From CALACW01 sp963627915 (GTDB taxonomy: Bacteria; Bacillota; Clostridia; Oscillospirales; Acutalibacteraceae), in contig CAVGCY010000026.1 in the NCBI GenBank assembly GCA_963627915.1, positions 1 through 64,000 on the forward strand: a DNA stretch of 64,000 nucleotides, in the 5' to 3' direction. The position numbers were made by a program, and so were the translations under genes. Shown here in pieces: positions 9,195 to 18,532 of the stretch. Every line of letters starts with the position of its first letter. Position 1 is the stretch's first letter. The notes beneath the pieces are model-generated. The model was not told where the DNA came from. It ran no database searches and worked only from the letters and a program-made list of their open reading frames with translations.

Positions 9195-9242
9195 GAAAAA
9201 TCAACGGACGCCGGCGAAAATTTATTTCACAGACGTCCGTTG
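9195..9242 (-). terminator. Hairpin with U-tract between precursor and maturation genes
   Basis: Minus strand: a 9-bp perfect stem CAACGGACG / CGTCCGTTG (arms 9242-9234 and 9210-9202) is followed by ATTTTTCT. It starts 5 nt after the stop of the small peptide gene and ends before the lipoprotein start. It probably acts as a partial terminator or an mRNA 3' stabiliser, so that precursor mRNA exceeds maturation-gene mRNA. Confidence 0.7.
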
Positions 9243-9246
9243 TCAA

Positions 9247-9477
9247 TTAACTATAAAACAGATTTACGCCCGCCGTAGGAACGTCGTAGCAAAGAGCGTC
9301 ATTTCCGCCCGGAACCTTAACAACGCATCCCGCGGTTGTCTGGGACAGTATGACAAGTCCCGTCTCCGCGTCGGTTATAACTCCGGAGCTGTCTTGAATA
9401 TAACCGCATGCGGCTATATTTGTGGAAAGTTCGAAGCTCTCGAAAATAATCTGTGCTTTAGTATATTTCTTTTTCAC
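9247..9477 (-). CDS. Candidate RiPP precursor peptide
   Basis: A 76-residue peptide starting at GTG 9477, chosen because GGGGGAG lies 6 nt upstream; another in-frame GTG at 9492 has no such site. The N-terminal part (KKKYTKAQIIFESFELSTN, then IAACGY) resembles leader-like starts I recall from small Clostridia proteins, but this was not checked. The rest is Gly/Thr/Val-rich with three Cys (AACGY, AGCVV, ALCYD) and ends NLFYS. It lies 17 nt after the giant GH2 gene and directly before a hairpin and the lipoprotein, kinase-like, radical SAM and PqqD-like genes. Precursor status is inferred from size, position and partners. No transporter or leader peptidase gene is in the window. Confidence 0.6.
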   Translation of the reverse strand: MKKKYTKAQIIFESFELSTNIAACGYIQDSSGVITDAETGLVILSQTTAGCVVKVPGGNDALCYDVPTAGVNLFYS

Positions 9478-9494
9478 TGTCTTCTCCCCCACTC

Positions 9495-12400
9495 TTATTT
9501 AATCAAGCCGGAAAACAGCTTTTTTATGAAATCTACTACCTTATTAATAAAGTTCTGAAGTTTAGTTACTAAGGTCTGAACTCCGTTTACCGTGTACTTA
9601 ACGGTAACTTTACCGGAATTTGTTGTAAATCCGTCACTATCCGTTCCGCTTACATAGTACTCGTGTTCACCCTCGACAACAGCGGGGAGATTGACGGTCC
9701 AATGTCTTATAGTATCGCCTGAATCGGAAACGGTTTCGACATACGAAGAATCGACGCTGATCTCGGTTCCTATGGAATCGGTAACCTTAATCTTTTCAAC
9801 AGTCGAATAGGTATCGAATGTAAATACCGCATTCTCGCCCTCTACAACCGTATCATCTTCAAGATTCTCCGAATCTTCGATTATCGACATATCGCTGCCG
9901 TCAACGCTTGCCGCCGAAAGCGCAACGGAACGGGTGTTCGCATTTACGCTCATAAGAACGGGAGTAAACGATGCAGTCTGAACGGCGGAATCGCTTGTTG
10001 TAACAGCTCCGCTTGCGTCCTCAACGCTTAACTCAAACTGACCCTTGCCCGTATCGGAATCGAACGTCCACTTGATGTTGGTTATCGAAAGGATATCGTC
10101 CTCGGAAAGCGACGAGTTCTGAAGAACTATCGTTCCCGTCTTATAATAATAATTATCGTCCGCACCCTTTACTCTGCTCCATGTAAGCTGCGCGCCGTTT
10201 TCCGAAAGCATATCGTTGAATGAATAATAAACGTCGCTTGCGCTTGTAATCTTATTTTCGACGGATGAAACGGTGCCGTCCGAGGAAACGGTATAAAGCT
10301 TGAGTGAAGGTGTTCCGTCCGCGGCCTTTGCTGCAATCTGGATATCCTGAGGAATTACCGTTGCCCAGATTGAGAACGCAACCGCCTGACCGTTTGAATC
10401 GGACGTACCGGAGGAGTCCGTACTTGTTCCGCCCATGAGGTAAAGCTCATTGTTCGGACCTGCGTTTTTGTACTTGCTCATATCCGTTCTGCTGTCATTA
10501 TTTCTGATACCGTCTATAAATACTATACCCTGAGTATCCTTTGTGGCATCGGATGTAAGCTTGCCTGCGTCAAGAAGCATATCCTTAATTTCCATATATT
10601 CGGGATAGCCCTCCTGATCGGAAACATACTGCTTTGTAACCGTTTCGTCATTAAGAGCGGGATCGTAAATTCTGACAGCGTCAAGATAGAAATCATAGCT
10701 CGAAACGCCATCCGCACGGTGGTTGAACATTGTCGAATACATCGGCGTTATGGTAACCGTATACTTATTATAGTCAAGTCCCAGTACTTTTATAACGGGA
10801 ATCTGATAAAGCGACTGAGTTGATACAACCGGAAGCCATGTCTCGCAGTATGCAATATTTCCGGTATTCTCCGTCGTAACATTGCCGTCCGCGTCGTAAT
10901 AGGTAACGGTCTTTGATACGCTGCCGTCATTCTTTGCGGACCAGTAAAGCTGAGTATTTCCTTCGGATTCAAACGTCTGATTGCCGTTTGCGTCGGCATA
11001 AACCTGACCGTACGAATAACCGTAATACGTATCTACCGCATATGATTCGCTGAACGTTCCGTCTTCGCTGTTAACGTCAACCTTTATAAATCCGGTAGTC
11101 GAATCCGTAAGGCTGACAACGTCAAAGCCCGTGCCGGTAAACGTAAACTGAGCCGTGGGCCATGCTCCGCCTTTTCTCGGATTATCTGCCGCGCTTACCG
11201 TTACCTTGTGAGCCGAGCCTGCCGAATACGTCAGGTTATCGTTTGTATTGAACCAGTCGTATGCGTATGCGTACGCATATGCCGGAGTAAGCGAATTGTC
11301 CGCATTGTTTGAGCTTACGATATTACCGTCAGCGTCATAATATGTCGGGGTCGCCGTATAGCCTCCGCCGATTGCATAACGATAATAAACATCCGTCGTA
11401 ACCTTACCGTTTGCATTGTAGTATGTCGGCGTTGACGAATACGTACCGTCGCCGGCTGTCGTATAATATGCGGGAGTCGAGGTAAGCTCATTCACAGCGT
11501 TTCCGTCTGCGTCATAATAAACTCTCGAATACGATTTATCGGAATAGAACGGGTCATATCCGTATGTGTTTGCCGAACTGTCGCCGACAAGATCCGCCGC
11601 CTGTTTAACCGAGGTCATTTCCGTTCCCTCGACAGTCCAGTTTCCGGTATAGCTTACAGCGGTCGAATCAAGCCCGTTATCCTCAAAGTAAATCGTACTT
11701 GCCGGGATAAACGTTACCTTTTCGTACTGAGTATATTCGGATTCCGTGCTGAACGTCGGGTCGCCCGTAACCTTGGCGGCAACGTAATAGAAGTCCGAAC
11801 CCGTAAAGTTCATATCATTAAGATTATACGTTATGTCGCCCTTTGCGTTTACCGTACCCGTTCCGTAGCTCAAACCGTCAACGGTATAATCCGTACTCTT
11901 ATCGGCAAATTCCGTCGAGCCTGTCGGCAGCGTTGCCGAGGAAAAGTCCATTATGTTATCGACAACCTCGTTTGCCTTTGTAACGCCGATATAGTCAAAC
12001 TTCGCGCCTGCGTTTACAGCCGCCGCCGAAATCGTGTTATTCTCGGTAATATTATAGCTGATGGGATAACCGTAATCCGCAACAAGCGTCTGGTCTGTAA
12101 GCTTAACGTTTGACGAACGCTGCTGAAGGTTGAACTTAATCTTACAGTTGGAGTCCGTCGAACCTCTTTCAAGGAAATAGAATTTGAACGAGTGCGTATT
12201 ACCGTCGCCGGTTATACTGTTAAGTTTTTCGAGCGCCGCTTTGATATCCGCGCTTATACTGTGCGTTTCTCCGTCCGAGCCGGTGTAATCATACATACTG
12301 TAATCACCGTCAGCCTGATACGTGTACGTTACCGTTTCCGTATCCTCAGCGGAGTTGAGCATTGTATTAGTTGAAGCGTCCCATGCGAACTGGTACGTTA

Positions 12401-15400
12401 TCGACTTGTTCGTAAAGTCAATCGAACAGCTTCTTGCGCCGTGAATACCGCCGTTATCGAGAACAAGCGTATCGTCGACATAAACGAGAACGTCGTCATC
12501 TCCGGAGAACTCGAATTTTATCGGCGTATTACCTGCGTAAACTCCGCCCTTGGGAATGCTGAAATCAGTAGAGAACGACATTCCGAAGTGGTAAATTGCG
12601 TTTTCGTTGCTAAACGTTTTTGTTGTGCCGATATAATTTCCGTCCTCGTCAAGCTCAGTATCGGACAACTGGTAGTTAAATGGGAAGAAGCCTGTGCCTG
12701 CACCCTTACTCGCTCTGGTAATGCTGTAGCTGTCAACATCGACAAGCTCGGATATTGCCGTGTGATTTTCATCGTCATAAGACGCTCTGAACATCCTCGA
12801 CGTATCGGAAGAATCATAATCGTATGTGTTTACTCCGTATCTGTTTGTCGAAAGAACAAACGGAAACTCGGTATCCCAATAATATTTTGCATACGTATCA
12901 GCCGTTGTCGTTTCTTTATCCGACTTCGAGAATAAATCGGGAATATATACAGATATTCCTGTAAGAGGTGTAATGGTAACCGTCTTTGTATTGCTTGCCG
13001 TTGTATTTACGCTCATAGACAGATTAGACCTTATACCGGAGGTTGCAGCGGTATTAATATACGGCAGGGCGTCTGTATAGCCTGCATGGGATTCGGGAAC
13101 GCCCGACGTTGAAAGCGTTGATGAGAAAAGACCCATGATTGACGCGCCCTCATCGGCGGTATCCGTAGAACCGGTCGTGCCTGATTTATCCCAGATATTC
13201 CACATTGTCGGATAGTACGTACTTCCATCAAGGCTTACCGTGGAAGTCTCTGTAGTAAGACCCAATTCAGTACCTCCGTTAACAACTTTACCCGCGAAGG
13301 ATATTGAATAAAGCTTTGCATAGACGTTGACAGCCTTTTCAAGCGCGGTATCGGCATAGCCGTCACCCCATGTTTCGGTGTCATAGCCTATAACCGTCTT
13401 TATCTGAGACATAAGCTCATCATTTGACGTGATAAGAGCTTTCATTTCTTCAAAAGCGATAGCGTTCATATATTTACCGCCGGAGGTATAATCCTGAGCG
13501 GAATTTGCATTTGAATATCCGTACTTATAGAGCGTTGAGGGCAGCTTTACAATCTCCGACGTAAGAGCCGCCATGGCGTCCGTAATAGCCTTAGCCGCGG
13601 CGGTAAATTCCTCGTCTGTCGCGTCGGCATTGTTATAGACATTAAGTCCGCTCTCCATAGCCTCAACGAACGCTTTTACAGACGCGCCGGAATAGTTGTC
13701 TATAAGAACCTCCGCACCCTCTTTAAGAGCATTGTAAAGAGCCTTTTTAGCAGAATTTCCGCCGGTTGAAGAACCTCCGTTCTTTGAATAAAGGGTCATC
13801 CATGAATCATTATATACATATTGCAATGAATCCGGCGCACCATAAGAATAATTTATAGAAAACGAATAATCAGAACTGCTGTCTGATGAACTATAACTGA
13901 GTACATAAGGGTTACTTTTTCTGGAATATATAAGTAACGTTCCGTCATCCTTTACATATACATAACATTCAGAGGCTGTATCCCCTAAATATATTGAGTT
14001 GCTTACGATAGTTAAATATTTTTGTGTTTCAACATTCTGAATATAATATTTATTATCCGAAACCCATGTAAAACGGTATTCATTTGCAGATGACGACTGC
14101 ATTACGCCGTTTGTTACCGTTACAGTGTTATCACTGTTTATGCTTGCATACTCGGAATGCGTTTCACCGGTTAAAGCGGCTGCTCCGTTAGCTGTACTTG
14201 TCGGATTTGCGCAATATATAATGTATACGTTATCATCTATGGCATTTGCTGTTGTTCCGGTGGCGGCGGGAGTATATTTACTGTATGTGCCGTCATCGGT
14301 TGTTGAACCGTCGGTTGACGACGAAGAATTCTTAGAATAAATCGTCATTGCATATTCGTCGCCTGAGAAAGAAGAAGATCTCTGTCTTGCTCCGCCCTGA
14401 AATGCAGACGAATTATACTTAACAGCTGTGTAATAGGTAGTTCCTCTATTGGAATTACCGGAATTATAAATACAAATGGTACCGTTGTCATTCGTTACAT
14501 AAAGCGGAGTTCTATCATCACTCAGTATTAACTGGTATGAATTGCTACTATTAGCAGGATATGGAATTGAAAGATATTTTCCCGATTCAACATGCTTTAT
14601 GTAATATTGACCGTCTGTTCCCGTAGATTCAAACTGATATTCATTTGAGGACTCCGACTGCAATACCGTACCGTTTAACACAACGGACGTACTCGCGGTT
14701 ATGTTGTTGGTACCCGCAGTACCGCTCAATGCGGCATTATTTGCGGCATTATATATAATGTATGAAGTACCCTCTGATATTGTATCGCTTTTGCTGTACG
14801 TGCCGTCAACGTCTTCTGTCGAGCCGTCAGTCGCAGCGGTCTTTTTGTAAAGCTTAAACTTATTATTGCCGTTAACGGATGTTGCACTTGTATTGTTCCA
14901 TGTGGAGAACGGTTTTCCGGATACTCCGGAATAATAATCTATATACTGATTACTGCTGTAAATCGTTACGGTATAATCGCTTTGTACATACACAGTGAGT
15001 GCCTGTGCCGTATCTGAGAGAGAAAGAGAACTGTCAGAAGAACCTATATTGAGATATTTGCCCGACGAATCCTTAATATAATATGTAGAACCGCTTACAT
15101 ACTCGAAGGTATATTCATTCGCGCTGCTGCTCTCAAGCTCTGTTCCGTTTACCGTTACCGTGGCGTCAGACGACAATTGACCCGACGAAGAAACCGTATT
15201 TGTAATCGCCGCCGCGCTTGCAGATGTAGTTGCCGGACTTGCACAGTATATAATATACGTTCCGTTTTCTATATAGTTGCCCGAACCTGTCGAAGTCGGA
15301 GTATAATAAATATACTTAACTTCAGTATCTGCAGAACCTGAATCCGAGCTGCCGTCATATGTAAGAGTACCGACAATCTCCTTAATTGCGTCGAATTTGT

Positions 15401-18221
15401 CATAAACGGTGGGATTGTAGCTTATCTCGCTCTGAGGGCAAACCTCCTCGAACTCGTCATAAAGCTCCTCACCCGTTTCCGCAACTGCTGTAATATTAAT
15501 GCCGTTTACTTCGACATTATCCGAGCATGTCGTAACAACGCTTCCGTTAGACGTAACCTCATCGGTCGTCTTTACGATTACAAGGGCTTTACCGTTGTAC
15601 ATCTGAACCGTAGCTTTGCCGTCGGCTGTAAATACGGAGCTTTCCTGGAATCTGCTCCAATCGGACTGGTTGCCGTTGTCAACGCCGACTATCTCAACGC
15701 CGTTGGCAGCCTCGATTGTAAGAGTGCCGTTATAATCGTTCATGAAATTGCCGTCCGTATCGAGGGCGGTATATTCAACATAGGCGTATGATTTTCCGTC
15801 AGCCGTTCCCGTAAAAGTATCCTTGCCGTCCGTTCCCCAAACCTCAGCCTTTACAGATCCGATGGTCTGAGATGAATAAACCGTCTTTGTACCCTTTGCG
15901 GAATCCGTAATTTCCGTAGACTTCGTTGAATCCGTCCATGCTTTTACAAAGAGAGTTCCCGAAGCCCATTTAACCTTAAACTGAGGATAGAGCGCAACGG
16001 CGGGCTTTGTGTTTGCGCCCGAACTATCCGTAAAGTCGGAAGCCGTGCAGGAGGATGCGTCAGAATATGTCGTCCACTTTCTGTAAGTGTGTCCCGCGCT
16101 TGTCGTGACAAGCTCTGACGAAGCATGACCTATAAGCGTATCGTTCATATAAAGCTCGACATAGCCTGCGTCCGTGTAAACGGCTACGGGTACAGCCGAG
16201 GTTGAAGAAAGCTTCGAACTGTTCCACGTGCCGGGGAGAAGATTGAGCGTATGCTCGCCGCTGTCATCCCATACCGCTTTATAAAGATATGCCATGTCCT
16301 TTGCGAATCCGGCAGTATCGATAACTCCGAAGAAGGAGGATATGGGAGCGTCCTGATCATTATTTGACTCTATATTATTCCAGGGAGTAGGCTCACCGAT
16401 ATAGTCAAAGCCGGTCCAGATAAACTGACCGCTTACCTTATCATAAGCCTGAACATAGTAAAGGTTAGCCTCCGCCGAGTCGCCCCATGACGGAGAATAC
16501 GCGTCATATGCGCCTATCTCATAGCCGGAAACACCGGTTGACCCGTAAAAACCTCTTGATGAAGAAGCGGAGGATGTCTCCGTAAGAATAGTGGGCTTCG
16601 TTGTGCTGATGCTTACAGCCCATGTATACGGATAATAGTTTCCGCCGACAACGTCCATATAATTCTCAACGGTAAGAATCGTCTGTTCGTTATTACCCCT
16701 TGTAAGAGGTCTTGAATCAAGAGACTGAACAATTTCATGAATGGCCTGCGCATAGGGTGCGCTTTTGCTGTCGGAATAGCCTGTCATATGGTTAAGCTCG
16801 TTACCGGCGGACCAAATGATTATAGACGGATTGTTTCTGTCTCTTTTAACGGTCTGTCTAACAACGAACTGATACCATTTATCTCCGGTCTGCTTGCCGA
16901 GAATATTGTTATCGGAAGAAATCTCGGCATCAAAATGAGTTGAAAAATCGTTGGAGTTTGAGTTCTTCGCTCCGTACCAGCCATCGAAAAATTCCTCCAT
17001 TACAAGCATACCAAGCTCATTGCAAACCTCAAGAAGTACGGACGAGGTAACGTTATGAGAGGTACGAATGGCGTTAAAGCCGTATTCCTTAAGAATCTTA
17101 ACCTGACGGTAAATTGCGTCATACTCCTGTACCGCTCCGAGCGCACCCTGGTCGTTATGCATACATGCGCCCTTGACCTTAACGTTTTCACCGTTAAGAG
17201 AGAAGCCCGTCGAAGCGTCCCAGTTGATATACTTAAAACCGAAATCGGTCTTATAATCGTCAAGTATCTGCGTACCCTCCGCGTCGGAGCTTACAATGAC
17301 GTGCATCGTATAAAGATTGGGAGACTCAACCGACCAAAGCTTGAAATTGCTTACCACAGGCGAAAGAGTAACGTCCTTGCTTGCGTTTGCCGCAATGCTC
17401 AGCTCGTCTGATACAACAGCGTCGGAAACGGCATTTCCGTCGGAATCGAGAACCTCAGCCTTTACATAAACCTTAGCCGAAGCCGCCGCTTCATTCTCTA
17501 CGGTTACAACAGCCTGAGCAGTTCCCGTGCCGTTCTCGGCGTCCGGAGTCGTAACGACCGTGCCGTACTGCGCAACATGAGTTTTATTTATCATGCTTAT
17601 CGTAACATCTCTGCATATACCCGAACCCGAATACCAACGAGAGGAAGGTATATCGTTTACAACCTTAACGGCTATAAGGTTCGGCGTAGAGCCGTCTTTA
17701 TAAACGCTGTCGGTTATATCAACGGAGAATGCGTTATATCCGTAATGGTTTTCACAGACGAGCGTACCGTTTACATACACGTACGCATGCATGTACGCGC
17801 CGTCGAAATTCAGGACAAGCTCCCTTTCGGCAAAAGCCTCGGGGATAGTGAACCATTTACGATACCAGCCCGTGCCTCCCAACTTATTTCCGCTCTCGCC
17901 CTCTGTTCCCGACGTGGTGAAATCCTGCGAAATGCTGAAATCGTGAGGAAGCGTGACACTGCTCCACTCGGACGAATCGACAGTATACGCCTTTGAATAC
18001 GCGCCCGCCGCGTCGCCGAGATGAAAATCCCAGTTGTTATTAAAGCTTACATCGATTCTCGGATTATCCGCCGCATACTGCGAAGAATCCGCCTCAGCCG
18101 CCGAAACCGAAAAATCAAGCTCCGACAAAAACGGCGTTGCCGCCGCCGCACACGAAATAATCATAAGCGACGCAAGCGTCACCGACAATATTTTCCGTAC
18201 TGCGGAAATTCCCTTCTTCAT
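9495..18221 (-). CDS. Giant secreted multidomain GH2 beta-galactosidase-like protein
   Basis: A 2,908-residue protein from ATG 18221 (GGGG 5 nt upstream). Signal peptide about 1-45. GH2 module about 50-650, with acid/base Glu475 in WSAGNELNH and nucleophile Glu548 in LTETSS. The 73-residue spacing is close to that of LacZ. Then come Ig-like regions, three repeated modules of about 130-170 residues (about 970-1480; each with YIIYCA or YIIYNA, ANEY or NEYQF, YYIK and KYL motifs), a FIVAR-like helical segment (about 1480-1560), a fibro-slime-like domain (about 1780-1980, with SGDDDVLVYVDDTLVLDNGG), YYDADGN repeats (about 2230-2310) and more beta domains. There is no LPXTG; the C-terminus is an amphipathic helix (TKLQNFINKVVDFIKKLF). 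It heads the operon carrying the RiPP-like genes. Substrate is unknown; a host or plant galactoside is a guess. Confidence 0.88.
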   Translation of the reverse strand: MKKGISAVRKILSVTLASLMIISCAAAATPFLSELDFSVSAAEADSSQYAADNPRIDVSFNNNWDFHLGDAAGAYSKAYTVDSSEWSSVTLPHDFSISQDFTTSGTEGESGNKLGGTGWYRKWFTIPEAFAERELVLNFDGAYMHAYVYVNGTLVCENHYGYNAFSVDITDSVYKDGSTPNLIAVKVVNDIPSSRWYSGSGICRDVTISMINKTHVAQYGTVVTTPDAENGTGTAQAVVTVENEAAASAKVYVKAEVLDSDGNAVSDAVVSDELSIAANASKDVTLSPVVSNFKLWSVESPNLYTMHVIVSSDAEGTQILDDYKTDFGFKYINWDASTGFSLNGENVKVKGACMHNDQGALGAVQEYDAIYRQVKILKEYGFNAIRTSHNVTSSVLLEVCNELGMLVMEEFFDGWYGAKNSNSNDFSTHFDAEISSDNNILGKQTGDKWYQFVVRQTVKRDRNNPSIIIWSAGNELNHMTGYSDSKSAPYAQAIHEIVQSLDSRPLTRGNNEQTILTVENYMDVVGGNYYPYTWAVSISTTKPTILTETSSASSSRGFYGSTGVSGYEIGAYDAYSPSWGDSAEANLYYVQAYDKVSGQFIWTGFDYIGEPTPWNNIESNNDQDAPISSFFGVIDTAGFAKDMAYLYKAVWDDSGEHTLNLLPGTWNSSKLSSTSAVPVAVYTDAGYVELYMNDTLIGHASSELVTTSAGHTYRKWTTYSDASSCTASDFTDSSGANTKPAVALYPQFKVKWASGTLFVKAWTDSTKSTEITDSAKGTKTVYSSQTIGSVKAEVWGTDGKDTFTGTADGKSYAYVEYTALDTDGNFMNDYNGTLTIEAANGVEIVGVDNGNQSDWSRFQESSVFTADGKATVQMYNGKALVIVKTTDEVTSNGSVVTTCSDNVEVNGINITAVAETGEELYDEFEEVCPQSEISYNPTVYDKFDAIKEIVGTLTYDGSSDSGSADTEVKYIYYTPTSTGSGNYIENGTYIIYCASPATTSASAAAITNTVSSSGQLSSDATVTVNGTELESSSANEYTFEYVSGSTYYIKDSSGKYLNIGSSDSSLSLSDTAQALTVYVQSDYTVTIYSSNQYIDYYSGVSGKPFSTWNNTSATSVNGNNKFKLYKKTAATDGSTEDVDGTYSKSDTISEGTSYIIYNAANNAALSGTAGTNNITASTSVVLNGTVLQSESSNEYQFESTGTDGQYYIKHVESGKYLSIPYPANSSNSYQLILSDDRTPLYVTNDNGTICIYNSGNSNRGTTYYTAVKYNSSAFQGGARQRSSSFSGDEYAMTIYSKNSSSSTDGSTTDDGTYSKYTPAATGTTANAIDDNVYIIYCANPTSTANGAAALTGETHSEYASINSDNTVTVTNGVMQSSSANEYRFTWVSDNKYYIQNVETQKYLTIVSNSIYLGDTASECYVYVKDDGTLLIYSRKSNPYVLSYSSSDSSSDYSFSINYSYGAPDSLQYVYNDSWMTLYSKNGGSSTGGNSAKKALYNALKEGAEVLIDNYSGASVKAFVEAMESGLNVYNNADATDEEFTAAAKAITDAMAALTSEIVKLPSTLYKYGYSNANSAQDYTSGGKYMNAIAFEEMKALITSNDELMSQIKTVIGYDTETWGDGYADTALEKAVNVYAKLYSISFAGKVVNGGTELGLTTETSTVSLDGSTYYPTMWNIWDKSGTTGSTDTADEGASIMGLFSSTLSTSGVPESHAGYTDALPYINTAATSGIRSNLSMSVNTTASNTKTVTITPLTGISVYIPDLFSKSDKETTTADTYAKYYWDTEFPFVLSTNRYGVNTYDYDSSDTSRMFRASYDDENHTAISELVDVDSYSITRASKGAGTGFFPFNYQLSDTELDEDGNYIGTTKTFSNENAIYHFGMSFSTDFSIPKGGVYAGNTPIKFEFSGDDDVLVYVDDTLVLDNGGIHGARSCSIDFTNKSITYQFAWDASTNTMLNSAEDTETVTYTYQADGDYSMYDYTGSDGETHSISADIKAALEKLNSITGDGNTHSFKFYFLERGSTDSNCKIKFNLQQRSSNVKLTDQTLVADYGYPISYNITENNTISAAAVNAGAKFDYIGVTKANEVVDNIMDFSSATLPTGSTEFADKSTDYTVDGLSYGTGTVNAKGDITYNLNDMNFTGSDFYYVAAKVTGDPTFSTESEYTQYEKVTFIPASTIYFEDNGLDSTAVSYTGNWTVEGTEMTSVKQAADLVGDSSANTYGYDPFYSDKSYSRVYYDADGNAVNELTSTPAYYTTAGDGTYSSTPTYYNANGKVTTDVYYRYAIGGGYTATPTYYDADGNIVSSNNADNSLTPAYAYAYAYDWFNTNDNLTYSAGSAHKVTVSAADNPRKGGAWPTAQFTFTGTGFDVVSLTDSTTGFIKVDVNSEDGTFSESYAVDTYYGYSYGQVYADANGNQTFESEGNTQLYWSAKNDGSVSKTVTYYDADGNVTTENTGNIAYCETWLPVVSTQSLYQIPVIKVLGLDYNKYTVTITPMYSTMFNHRADGVSSYDFYLDAVRIYDPALNDETVTKQYVSDQEGYPEYMEIKDMLLDAGKLTSDATKDTQGIVFIDGIRNNDSRTDMSKYKNAGPNNELYLMGGTSTDSSGTSDSNGQAVAFSIWATVIPQDIQIAAKAADGTPSLKLYTVSSDGTVSSVENKITSASDVYYSFNDMLSENGAQLTWSRVKGADDNYYYKTGTIVLQNSSLSEDDILSITNIKWTFDSDTGKGQFELSVEDASGAVTTSDSAVQTASFTPVLMSVNANTRSVALSAASVDGSDMSIIEDSENLEDDTVVEGENAVFTFDTYSTVEKIKVTDSIGTEISVDSSYVETVSDSGDTIRHWTVNLPAVVEGEHEYYVSGTDSDGFTTNSGKVTVKYTVNGVQTLVTKLQNFINKVVDFIKKLFSGLIK

Positions 18222-18291
18222 AATAACCCCTGCTTTCCTAAAAATATCAAAGCATAAAGCATGCATGTTAAATTCGAGCATACCGAAATCA

Positions 18292-18311
18292 AGATATATT
18301 TAAATATATCT
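18292..18311 (-). promoter_or_regulatory. Perfect 20-bp palindrome just downstream of the GH2 promoter
   Basis: The sequence AGATATATTTAAATATATCT is self-complementary over all 20 bases and would cover about +4 to +23 relative to the predicted start of transcription. It could be a repressor operator or a 5' mRNA hairpin. Confidence 0.45.
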
Positions 18312-18321
18312 ATACGCATAT

Positions 18322-18350
18322 ATAATAACATCTTAAGAGGTCCAAATCAA
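18322..18350 (-). promoter_or_regulatory. Putative sigma-A promoter of the GH2/RiPP-like operon
   Basis: Minus strand: TTGATT (18350-18345), 17-nt spacer, TATTAT (18327-18322), with a leader of roughly 95 nt to the ATG. The same -10 box and spacer length occur at the P1-P2 peptide promoter (31164-31192). Confidence 0.6.
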
Positions 18351-18382
18351 GAATTGAGAGTATTTTTTAAAAAAATCTAAGA

Positions 18383-18409
18383 TTTATATCAAATTTCCGC
18401 AAAGATTTA
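18383..18409 (-). promoter_or_regulatory. Conserved 27-bp upstream element, copy 1
   Basis: Read on the plus strand it contains TTTATATCA, then ATTT, then CGCAAAGATT. It matches 31226-31252 at 24 of 27 positions and ends 32 bp upstream of the -35 box, the place of a class I activator site. The remainder of the 18222-18532 gap holds only the promoter, the palindrome and a terminator. Confidence 0.5.
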
Positions 18410-18447
18410 ATAGCTATTATTCAAATTTACCAATTTAGGATAAAAAA

Positions 18448-18519
18448 GAACCGTAAACGGGAATTGCCGCTCAGTCAAAAAAACATTGATTTTGACCCGT
18501 TCAACTGCCGTAACGGTTC
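18448..18519 (-). terminator. Large branched terminator of the acyltransferase-like gene
   Basis: Outer arms GAACCGT (18448-18454) and ACGGTTC (18513-18519) enclose nested inverted repeats AACGGG/CCCGTT and GTCAAAA/TTTTGAC. On the minus strand a run of six T follows. Confidence 0.7.
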
Positions 18520-18532
18520 TGAAAATATTCAA

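Noticed and set aside
9182..9246. TTG start at 9246 extending the lipoprotein by 22 residues
   Set aside because: The added codons lie within the terminator-like hairpin after the precursor and would precede the signal peptide with a charged, non-signal segment.
12441..12935. 164-codon plus-strand frame and other long antisense frames inside the GH2 gene
   Set aside because: The GH2 frame is continuous with clear domains; the antisense frames result from its biased codon use.
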